NCBI GenBank assembly: GCA_964036045.1
Contig: OZ038386.1
Location: forward strand, 13,369,613 to 13,433,612
Reading direction: 5' to 3'
DNA from: Eutreptiella sp. 'Long Island Sound 2002'
Lineage: Eukaryota; Euglenozoa; Euglenophyceae; Eutreptiales; Eutreptiaceae
Length of the DNA: 64,000 nt
Shown: piece after piece, positions 10,315 to 20,700 of the stretch
How the letters are laid out: each line of letters opens with the position of its first letter
Numbering within the stretch: the stretch's first letter is position 1
The notes under the pieces: model-generated
The model's database searches: none
What the model saw: only the letters and a program-made list of their open reading frames with translations
Told to the model about the DNA's origin: nothing
Position numbers and translations under genes: made by a program

Positions 10315-11300
10315 ATGCCGCCCACGGTCTCTGCCACGGATGTTGCAGCCATCACGGCGGCAGTACTCGAGAAATTGAGACAGGACGTCACTGCAGCGGT
10401 TACGCAGGCGCTGGGACAGCGACAGGGCAATGGAGCGCCCTCCAGGCGCAGCAGGAGCGAGAGCTTGGGCGAACGGCAGCGGCGAGAGCAGCCTCCAGCA
10501 GTACGCAAGGACACGGACACTCCGCCCTCTGGCAGGAGCCGCAGCAAGGGCGCACGACAGCGCACGGGGAGCCCGCGCGCGCAGCGGACACGCGGCACCA
10601 CGCCGGCCAAGGTGAAGGCGAAACCCGGCACGGCAACGACCGAGAGCGCCCTGCTCGCCACCATCGAGGAGTTGCGAGGCACTATACGCGACCTGAGGAA
10701 GGAGATTGCAGCCCTGCGCAACGCTGGGGGCTCGCAGCAGCCGCAAGAGGCAGGAGCGCGGCAGAAGGAGCGGCGCGCCCGCGAGGAGGAGAAGAAGGAC
10801 GCCACGCAGAGGACTCAGCTGGCGCAGCCCCCGCCCCAGCAGACCTACGCGTCGGCGGTGCAGACGTCCACGCGGAGAGGGCGTGCGCACGGTGGTGATC
10901 GCCAAGAAAGAGCCTCAGGCTGCAGGTATCCCTCTCCAGCCAGTCGCGGAGGAGCTCCAGAGAACGGCCGAAAAGGGAGGATATGGCGCTGTACTGCCGG
11001 CACGGCCGTAGAGGGATCGCGATCTGGTAGACACGGGTATGACGCAGCTGGCGCCGTCGTCTACGCCAGCGCAATGGCCCACGACGCTCAAGAAATTGCT
11101 TGTGGTGGGCAAAGCCACCACAAGAAAGAAAGAAAGATGCATGGGCTCTGGCCTCGGAGGCGCTGATGGCTCACAAGAGCCTGCAGGAAGTGGCTGCGAT
11201 CGTGAATGTGGGGCGCCCGGGAGCAGCGCCGGCGATCGATACCCTGCTTCGCTCGGTGGGATGGAGCAAGGAGGAGCTGGCTCTCACAGGCGCCCCCTGA
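10315..11300 (+). pseudogene. LINE-1 ORF1, frameshifted
   Basis: The frame starts MPPTVSATDVAAITAAVLEK and is rich in Arg, Ser and Gln. A Leu/Glu/Arg segment (SALLATIEELRGTIRDLRKE) near 10640-10720 should form a coiled coil, as in the ORF1 proteins of many LINEs. Sense moves to another frame near 10880 (G run) and again between 11000 and 11130 (AAAG repeats). It ends with SLQEVAAIVNVGRPG and a TGA at 11298-11300. It probably encoded an RNA-binding ribonucleoprotein component. Confidence 0.6.
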
Positions 11301-11519
11301 GGGGGGGGCCAGGATCCGGACCCTCAGCCCGGCAGGAGGGTGTCTCTACGCCCACAGCCCAGGAGGGCGCCCCGGGAGGAGGCGATGGCCCTGGGTCCCC
11401 TCCGGGGGGTGCTAGCAGGATGGCTCCGGCTGGATGCGACTACGATATCAGCGGTTATATATCAGCGGCAGGCGGCGTGCGAGTGCCCCAGCGGCGCCCC
11501 CCGTCAGCTCTGGGGTGGC

Positions 11520-12330
11520 CAAAGCAGTACGACCTGCAAGCCATGCTGCTGGGCCGTTGTGGGGATATTCATCCGAGGCCGGGACCCCTGCAGGTGGAGT
11601 CCGCGAACGTGACCTCTCTTCGGCGACACTGGCGGCAAGTCATAACCTCCAAGGCCGACATAGTGTGCCTTCAAGAAACACGGCTCACCGCAGCGGGACA
11701 GAGAGCCATGGCAACGCTGGCACGCAAAATGGGATGGTGCGCGCTCTGGGGCGCGCTGCTCGATCATAACGGAGCGGGAGTATGGGACGGGTTTCCGCGC
11801 CCGAGCCGCCCTAGTAGGTCGGGCATGGCTGATGCCCCCGGGCCTCCGCACGGGCCCTCATGACATCCACGAGCAGGCCCTTCCGTAATGCTGTGAACAT
11901 TTCCCTCGGCATGTCGTTCTCGTCGGAGAGTCGGAAATTAAAGTCCGCACATATTATCTGCGGGGAATTCCCCAGCCTGGCCGTGTAGCGCAACACCGTT
12001 TTCCATAGCTGGGCATTAGGGCGTTTTTGCGCCACGATACCATAGGCCACTTGCACGTTGAGAATGCTACGGCCCTCCGCATGCGCCAGGTGGGCATGCA
12101 TCCACCTCCCTGACGCCCACAGCGCCTGGACGGCCTCATCATCCGCCGGGCGAGCCGCCAGCTGCATCACCATGCCTGGGCGATACAGTATGCCCACGCT
12201 GCCGGGTCCTGTGCATTGATGGGATCCTGACGGACACCAGAGTGGCCTCGTTGGTGCACGAGGAGAGGGTAATTAAGAAGCCGGGGCTGCCGGGTCACTC
12301 TCTCCTGCGAGTGAGCATTAGCCTGGACAT
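11520..12330 (+). pseudogene. LINE-1 AP-endonuclease domain broken by inversion
   Basis: The domain starts on the plus strand with ESANVTSLRRHW and DIVCLQETRL (catalytic Glu in QET), and reaches NGAGV at 11781. From about 11782 to 12200 the continuing part lies on the minus strand: GILYRPG, then GRSILNVQVAYG, then GNSPQIICADFN (the DxN motif) and HQPCPTY. The plus strand resumes with CIDGILTDTR and GHSLLRVSIS, matching the family's RIDxIL and SDH blocks (Asp replaced by Gly). Turning the block over would give the normal order. A TAG follows PTY on the minus strand. Confidence 0.8.
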
Positions 12331-13053
12331 GGCGAACCAGAAGGTGACCAAGATCAGGAACCTGGAGGACCCTGAGGAGCATAACATGCACACGGAGGAG
12401 CGCCAACGGCTGGCCTCAATTTTCTGGGACAGTATGCGCAGACCCTGGAAAGCGGCGGTATGCGCCGAGGACGTCAACGGAATGTGGCACACGTGGACAT
12501 GGGCGGCGGAAGAATTTTTGCTGATGGAGCTCGGGGAGGACAGCACCGTGGAGTCGGCGCTCCGCATGCAATGGCCGGGCCCCCCGGTGGTGAAGGCCGA
12601 CCCGATGGAGCTAGAAAAACGGGGGCGGGGTACGTCGCATACGGTGGCCACTACCAAGCTTTGCCCTAATAAGAAACTGCCTAGCGGGGTGCCAAAAACC
12701 AGAGCCATTCGGATCATGGACGCGGTCAAAGGAGCGCTGAAGCAGGTGCTGCGGTATGTTCGGGCGCAGGAGCAGGCAGGCTTGACAAGAGTGGGCGGGT
12801 GGCCCAGGGGGGTAGAGCAATGCTGGCTCTCTGCGCACAGGGGCATGGACCAACTGCAACAGGAGCGACCCCCCCCCCCCCCCTGGAGGGGATTGTGGTG
12901 CCTTCGCGAGACAGACTATGCGATGCCCGGACGTTGGAGCAGCTCATGGCGGCCCTGGAAGCGGCGGTACGAGCGCGAGCGCTGGCGGAGGAGAGGGCGC
13001 GAGTGCAGGCCTAGAGACAGTGGATAAATGAATCCTGGGCGACCTCGCCAGGG

Positions 13054-16000
13054 GTGGTATATCGATGGATCAGAGGAGCGGGGGACGCAGCCTTGCAAAT
13101 GGTGCGGACCCCAAGCGGGGAGTTCACGGCGAACATTGCAGAAATGGATGAGGCCATCAGAGCGGCTTGGGCGCCAGTGAACAGACGCTATGAGGCGAAC
13201 CCGGAGCCCTCTGTCGACAAGTTCATGCAGGAATACAGGCACCATGTGCGACACAGTGCAATGAAGGCCAGAATGCTCACAGGTGACGTATTGCTGCAGC
13301 GGGCACGCAAAATGGGGGTAAAAACGGCTAATGGCCTGGACCTCTGGTCAATTAGCCTGCTTAAGCGCCTCCCGGCGCCCTTCTGGGACGCGCTGGCGGA
13401 GCTCCTGCGCATGGTGGAGCGCACAGGACAGTGGCCAGACAGGGTGGCAGAAGGCTTCACGTCGCTCGTGCCCAAAGGAGAAGGGGGGGGGCGACCCCAT
13501 GAAGCTGCGGCCCCTGACAGTTCTCTCGCAAATCTACCGTATATGGGCAGGGGTCAGAATGGAGGACGCACTGCAATGGTAGGAGCAGTGGATACACCCA
13601 GAGGCGTACGGATTCCGCCCCCACCGGGGGGCCATAGACGCGGCGACGGTCCTCACTCTTTTGGTGGAGCTGGCACAGGCGCTCAAGACGCCACTGGTGG
13701 GGGCAAGCACTGATTACACAAAGTGCTTCGATCTGATACCGCAAGCCATCTCGATGGCCCTAATGGAAGAGCAGGGAATCGATGAAGGATTCCTCCGAGC
13801 GTTCAGCGGCATGTACCGGCAGTTGAGGCGCATGTTCAAGATCAAGGGCTGCCTGGGGGCCTGGTGGGCAGCCACGAATGGGGTGCTGCAAGGGTGCCCG
13901 CTCAGCGTGATAGCTATCAATGCCCTCACGACCACGTGGAAGCGCATCATCGATGACGTAGGAAAGCCAGCGGTGGTCACCACAAGGGAGATGCCGCCCG
14001 CACCAAAAGAAGAGGAGTTCCCCTCATGCTACTGGACCAGCTATGGAACCGGTCTAGACCAGATATGGGTATGGAGGTGTGTGCAGCCCTGCTGCTGCTG
14101 GGAGCAAGGCTGGGTGGTGGATGGCGAGCACGCCCCGCCGCCGAACCCGGACAACGGGGGGGACGTGCAGCCGCCGAGACGACCGGATGGCTGCCGACCA
14201 GGGCTGCCCACGCCGGCCGAGAAAGTCTGGGGGCGTCTGGGCCTGCTGGCAATGCCCACCCCAGCTAGCACGGAGCACTCTAGGGCGTCGCTGCGGAGCC
14301 CCCCCCCTGCGGGAGGACAAATTCGAGGTGTCCAGCGAGGAACCGGGCTCCCCGATCCTGCCCAGGAACCTTTTTGGCACAGACTCGATGGACGGAGCAA
14401 GCGACAGCACGCACGTGTCGGAGGAAGGATCAGTGGACGAAGAGGACGCGGCACCAGGATCACGGGCCACGATCTCAGCAAAATGCTACGCGGACGACAC
14501 GTACATGCTTACAGCGTACCTCTTGTCCCTGCTGGCGATGCTCGCGGCGACCAGCAAATGGCTGACGCTGACGGGGCAGGAGGTGAACGCCTCAAAGTCG
14601 CTGGCCTTCGCAACAGCGCACTCAGCGCGAGGGCCTCCGACTGCGCTGGAGGCGACACTGGACGGAGTGCGCATACCCACCCAGCAAGAGTTCAGGCAGC
14701 TGGGCGTGGGGGTGCGCACCATGCCGCGACGTGGCACAGGCCCGCTGCTGCACAAGCGCATCACGGAAGGGAAGGCAGCCCTCCGGAAAACCAGAACGAT
14801 CCCAGGAGGCTTTGATAGAAAGGCCACGGTGGCGGCGGTAATGATCGTGGCAGCGACGCTGTTTGGGGTCGAACTGGCGGATGTGGCCCCGAGGGACGTG
14901 AGCAGCTTGGAGTCGGCGATCATGACGGCGATCTGGGGGCCCAGCAGACCGTGCAGGGCGAAGGAGGTGGTGTTTGCCCTACTGCTGCCGGGGCACAGGG
15001 TGGCACCATCAATGGTGGTCCCGTACAAGCGGATGTGCTGGCTTGCGAACATCGCACGCGTCCCGGGCACTGCCCAAGTTATCACGCAAGCAGTCTGGGA
15101 GCATACGGAGGAGCCCAAAGGCACGGGCCCACTCGGTCGGGCACTGCGAGAATTCCGGCGCCTCGGCTGGCGCAACCAGCGGGGGTGGTGGAGTTGGACC
15201 ATGCCGCGAACCGGGATCTCGGTGCACCTGGTGCACGCAGCCAAGGAGTATGTGGAGCACCTATTCCGAGAGTCCCTGAGGGAGCATCACCTGGAAGCAC
15301 TGGAGAAACGGAGACCGAGGCTCTTCGGCGGCATGGGAGCACGGATCGACGGGGAGCTCACACTGAGCGAACTGGAGCGGTGCGCCACGGAGCTAGACAG
15401 GTCGATGCTGCGAGGCGTGATGGCGGGGGCGCTGTGGACCGCGGACAGAGCGCATCGGAGAGGTCTGCGCCAGGACGGCAATTGCCCCTACTGTAGTAAG
15501 GGGACGCGAGAGGACGAGGACCACCTGCTATGGTGGTGTGCAGCCTGGAAGTCGGCACGGGAGCCCTTCTTGCCGGAGCTCATGCTGCTGGCACGGGCCC
15601 TCAAGCTGGGGGCGCTGTCTGACTGGCCGCCTTGCCTGCGCCTGTGTGGACTGCTGTCAGAAGAGGTGGTGAAGCGAAGTGGCCTGGCGAGGGGGCCCGG
15701 CTGGAAGAAGCGCTGCAAGGAGCTGAATAGGGTCTCGAGACACTGGGTGCCGGGGCCGGACGAAGACCCCGACGAGGCGTCAAGACAGCGGGAGGAGTTG
15801 GCCCTGGCAGGCCACCAGTGGGCACACGACGACCAGAACCCGCTGGAACAGTTTGTGCACCAGCTGCACTGCATGTTCCTGGCGGTAATGCGGGCCCGAA
15901 AGCAACGGGATGAGGAAGAATCCCTTCTATTTCCCGTGGAGCAGCGCAAAGCACCCCAGGAATATCCCTGGCACCAGCTTCAGCCCCCTTTCCCGCGGCC

Positions 16001-16493
16001 GACTAAAACATGCCTGCCAGCGATGGGGCAGCTGCCCAGAGACTGGAAGTGGGGGCCGGACTTCCAACCGGCCGTACTGCGGTGGCTCTCAGAGCTACAA
16101 TGGCTGCCAAGAGACGACAGCCTGCCCGAGGCACACCGGCAAGTGTCTTTCCTGGAACTGGCGCTGGACTTCGAATCGTACACAGGGAGACCTCTCCCCC
16201 CTACCCCTCAGACGCGATTTAAGGGAGGGGAGATGTCGCTGCAAGAGAAGGGAAGAGTCCTACGGCTGGCGGTCAGTCTGCTAGGGAAGGCGGCGGGCAG
16301 GGAGTCCATTCTCCCGGCGGCCTTCACCAACAGGTGCCGCTCTCTGGTCCCGCTGGGGGCGGGCACCACGGCGGGGGTAAAAGGCAGGCCTATATTCACA
16401 CGCCCAGCGGCGGTCTGGCACCACCTGCGACGTATGCAGCAGTACAGCGCGAAGAGATGGGCCCAACAGCAGCAGGCAAAGGTGGCGCGATAG
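13054..16493 (+). pseudogene. LINE-1 reverse transcriptase and C-terminal domain
   Basis: Coding sense begins before 13054, shifts at the G run near 13480, meets a TAG at 13580, shifts again near 13660 and changes frame between 13980 and 14300. Recognisable blocks are AYGFRPHRGAID, DYTKCFDLIP (first catalytic Asp), GVLQGCPLSV, and CYADDTYML near 14490 with NASKS after it. From about 14300 one frame stays open to the stop at 16491-16493. It covers the thumb and a CCHC knuckle (CPYCSKG then H and C near 15485-15540), then a long tail of unknown role. Confidence 0.85.
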
Positions 16494-16520
16494 CAGAGCA
16501 AACGCCGATGAGCACAGGGC

Positions 16521-17129
16521 GTGAAGGTGAAGTCGGCACCGGCGCAGCAGCCCCAGGAAGTGAAGTGCCCGGGCAAGGGAGGAGCGAAGCGCTCGGCGGG
16601 GGCGTACGCCAGCGACTTCTACGCGGACCCGGTGCTCCCACCGGGGACGAGGCGAGGCCCACAGTACTGTGTCACCGAGGAGCCGGACCTTCCGGCAGGA
16701 GCGGCGCGCTGTGGCAGAACGGCGCTTTTCACCCCGCCGCAAAAGTGCGTGGTGGCGAGACGCCCTGAGCAGGGGCCGCGGCTGCCACGCCTCTGGGTCT
16801 GCGTGGCACACCAACACATACAATGCGCATCCTGTGCAGCTGTGGGTCGGGGGGTGCGGCACTGCTGCGCCAGGGGACATGCCGGGCATCCGCGACCGAC
16901 TATGCGGGGCCGACAGCCGGGGACACGAAGAGCGGAGGCCCACCCCCCTGGGGCGGGGGGCACACCGTCGGCGAAGAGACGCAGACGACAGCGGGGCCTG
17001 GACACGGCACCGGGCCGGGTGCGGGCACACAAGCGAGGAAGGGTGGATGCGACCCCCCCCCCCCTGCCAAGAGGAGGCGCTGTACGCCGCCGGGCGCTGC
17101 CAAGCACGGGAGAGCAGGGACCGAGGTGA
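16521..17129 (+). CDS. Possible LINE-1 third ORF, Cys/His-rich
   Basis: The 203-codon frame follows the reverse-transcriptase stop by about 30 bp on the same strand. It contains a Cys/His cluster (CVAHQHIQCASC, RHCCARGHAGH) that could bind zinc, and a basic KRRRRQRG stretch. High G+C content makes long frames cheap here, so coding is uncertain. The next 190 bp up to the microsatellite hold no gene. Confidence 0.35.
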   Translation: MKVKSAPAQQPQEVKCPGKGGAKRSAGAYASDFYADPVLPPGTRRGPQYCVTEEPDLPAGAARCGRTALFTPPQKCVVARRPEQGPRLPRLWVCVAHQHIQCASCAAVGRGVRHCCARGHAGHPRPTMRGRQPGTRRAEAHPPGAGGTPSAKRRRRQRGLDTAPGRVRAHKRGRVDATPPPLPRGGAVRRRALPSTGEQGPR

Positions 17130-17322
17130 CATAACCCCCACGCCCCAGAGGTTCCGGCTCAGGTGAGGCCCCCTACCGCGACCCGAGCAGGCACCAGAGG
17201 CAGCTCCACAGCCCGTTAGGGCTGTAGTTTTTGTCTTTTTCAGGCTGGCGCCTCAGGCGACCGCTGGGGGCCCTGGACCCATGCGGGCCTCCCTCTTTAA
17301 TATTGTTCTACCCCACCCACCA

Positions 17323-17547
<225 letters not shown>

Positions 17548-17755
17548 TTGTCACAACCAATTTGATGACAGGGGGCGCTTCAGGGGACGTCGATATGGAA
17601 ACCCATCCCATCCCATCCCCACCCTGTGCTCAGATGCACAAGCAATGCCTCCCAATCGTCCCATCGGCCTTGTGCAGATTCTCTGGCCACGTATATGCCA
17701 GTGGGCGCACCTATCCCCTCTCCGGGTCCCCAGTTGCCGAAGGCCTGGAGGTTGG

Positions 17756-20700
17756 ATGCTGCGCCGCGGGTTCACGCCCTTGTGCCGCGCGCCACTTGAG
17801 TACGCGCAGCGCCTGGAGGAGGTCCGGAAGGCGTGCCCCCTCCCGCCACCCCCGGCAGCCCCAAAGCCAGCGCGCCTCATCGCCCAGCAGCAGCCGGAGG
17901 ACGTGGGCAAGATCACCCTCGTGCTGGACATGGACGAGACCCTCGTGTACGCCCGATCCGGCGTGGTGCACCGCCGGCCGCACTTAAAAGAATTCCTCGC
18001 CTCTCTGAAGGACCTCTTCGAGGTTTCATTCATTCATTCATGTTTTGGCAGCTCAGCCCCTGCCTGGGATGTGTTAGGGAGGGAGGTAGGACAGCTTGTG
18101 TGGGGTGTAACTGTAACGTAGGAGGTCAGGGGGTGTGAGGCCTGAAGTTGTGTTGTTGGGTTAAGAGTTGGGGCACGGCTTAGGGTGAGGCTAGGAGCAT
18201 ACTTGGTGCTAACACCTGCCAAAAATTTTTGTGACACATGCCGACACCTGCCAAAACTTTTTGTGACACCTGCCGACACCTGCTAGATATTTTTGTGACA
18301 CCTGCCGACACCTGCCAAGACTTCTTGTGACTTGTGTGGTGTGCATGTGTGCATGGGGCAGTGTCGTCTTCCCTTTGTCAGTGGTGATTTTTGGTTGCAT
18401 TGTGTCACAAGCACTTTGAATCATGTTTCCCATTTTTCAGAGGGACTGTCGGGTGGATAACCAGCCCCTAGCATGCAGTCCCTCCCAACCTACAGAAGCT
18501 ACAGAGCAGGTTACGGAGGCTCAAGAGGCAGCTCCCACGTCACAGGCAGCTCCCACATCGCAGCAGGCAGTCCGTGTGCAGTCCGTAATCCATCAGTCCA
18601 AGATATATTTCTTTTCTTTTGCAGAGCGTGGCTTGATTTTCCTCTACATGTGAGTCTGTGGATTGTTTCTGTGTGTGTGTTTCCATGTGCTTGTGCCAAA
18701 CTATCTGACACCTGCCGACACCTACCAGAAAAATTTGTGACACCTGCCGACACCTGCTAAAATTTGTTGTGACACCTGCCGACACCTGCCTTGGCAGGTG
18801 TTAGTGCCAAGTATGGCTAGGAGGGCTCCCCTGGTTGCAGTGCAGGTCGGGGGCTTAAGCGTCTCCCTTGCCCTGATTTTTTTATTGTCTGCGATGAGGT
18901 GATTTTTTTCATTCGCATCCTTTTTTTTTTTGACTTTTTTTTGACTGTTTTTTGACCAGGTGGTGCTCTGGACCAGTGGGCAGGACCCTTACGCCACCCG
19001 GATCCTGCGGCAGGTGGACACCATTGGCGCCTTCCGCCACGCCATCGTGCGGGACCCACGCTGGTTCCCAGAGGACGCGCCGGGGGGCGGGACCCACGCC
19101 GTGACCAAGCGGCTGGAGCTGCTGGGCCGGGACATGGCGTCGACGCTGCTCATCGACAACAGCCCCGAGAGCTGCATGGCGGACCCGTACAACAGCCTCG
19201 TGGTGCCGGACTTCACGTGCCGGACGCTGTCGGACGTCGCGGAGTGCTCCGATACCACACTGCAGGTTCTCCCATAGATCTTTGGGGAACCCTACGCCCA
19301 GGCCGTTGGTGAGTGCAGCATACCGGGGTGGGGAAAATGAGGAAAAGGGGAAATTTGGAATGGCAGAATTCGGCACACCAGAAGTGTGCGAAATTATGCC
19401 ATTGTATCTGAAGGTCCGAAGCCATTTTTCTAGGTGTCGGTTTTAGCTCTTTTGGCATGCACATTGCCATTGTGCCCGGGAGCCTCCAGGAATTAAGGGA
19501 AACCATCCAAGCAATTATTCAGAAGCTGTAAGGAATAACAGCAACCAACCAAAGGCCCATATCAAATAACGATCACCATTCACGGTCTATGCTTGTTCTT
19601 GTGCCACAATCTGAGAATTTGTGCCAAATTTCGCAGTGGCATTTCAGAATCGGTGCCAATTTTCTCTGCACCAAATTTCGCCATTCCAAATTTTGCACGT
19701 TCTCAATTTGCCGCCCCCCAGTTCACCACAGCCTCGCTTGTGGTGAAAAGACCAAAGTGCTCAGAATTTAATGGCGAAAGGACAGGGGGCAACCCCGGTG
19801 CAACGTTGATCAGAGCATCATGATCCATTGCATCACGATGGTCAAAGTCATAACTCACCACATTGGCACGCTGCCCCGTCAGCGCCTTGGAGAAAGGTCC
19901 TGAAAAAAGGCCAAGAAACTGGTGGGCATCCATGGACAATGCCACACTTGCAGCACGGCGCTGAGAAATTCCCTGCATTCGCATATGCCCCCCACTGAAT
20001 TTTTTGTACCCCACCGCACCCCAACGCCGTGGGTGTTGGGGTCCAGAATTCCACTGAAATACCCCCATGCCATTCTCGTTGCCCTCATTGTGGCCCTTCC
20101 CAGGGGGGCCATGTGGTGCAAGGAACGCAGCTGGGGAGGCTTTCGGGCCAAGGGCCAACCAGAGATCCATTAGAAGGTCGAGGTTGATGATCCAGGCGAT
20201 CTTCATTCCCCAGCGGACTGCCATTCTAACTGCCTTCGTCACCGAGGACACCCGAGTGCCCAGGACGGCTTTGGTGTCATTGACCCCCTTGCTCAACGAC
20301 AATAAAGTTTACCGTATGGAGACAACCTGAATTGTCCAGAGTGCCAATTTTGGGCTCACTCGTTGTTGCAGCTTGAATGATAATTGTGCCCCTTGCGCAA
20401 GCACGGTTTGGACAGCGACCCCGTGGTATGGTCACTGTTGGGACCACAATATTTGTGGTCTGAAATGAATAGGGACGACAAGGTCAAGCAATTGCACGAG
20501 CTGAAAATGTAGAGTTGGTCCATTGCATTGCATTGGCCCATTGCACCGATGGTTCCACAAAGCGGGTGAAAGGGTGATGGCAGGAGGGATGCAGTGTCTT
20601 TTTCAAGACAAGCTCCAGTTGCAATTATGGAGCACCCGTGCGCATGAGTGACAAGAGCGTTAGTTAGCATTAGGGTGAGTTGCGGGGAGTGCTGCATGCA

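Larger units (their letters stand above)
10315..17129 (+). mobile_element. Decayed LINE-type non-LTR retrotransposon (LINE-1)
   Basis: In order: a basic, coiled-coil ORF1; a degenerate 2A-like motif; an AP-endonuclease domain; a reverse transcriptase with YTKCFDLIP, GVLQGCPLSV and CYADDTYML; a CCHC-type knuckle (CPYCSKG...HLLWWC); and a Cys/His-rich third frame. Multiple frameshifts and a TAG at 13580 in the fingers region show it is dead as it stands. About 420 bp of the endonuclease (11782-12200) is inverted. Exact ends are not defined; I found no clear target duplication. The adjacent downstream sequence is the CA/ACATAC microsatellite at 17323. Confidence 0.9.

Noticed and set aside
10216-10905. 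229-codon minus-strand frame
   Set aside because: Shadow of LINE-1 ORF1, with no coding features of its own.
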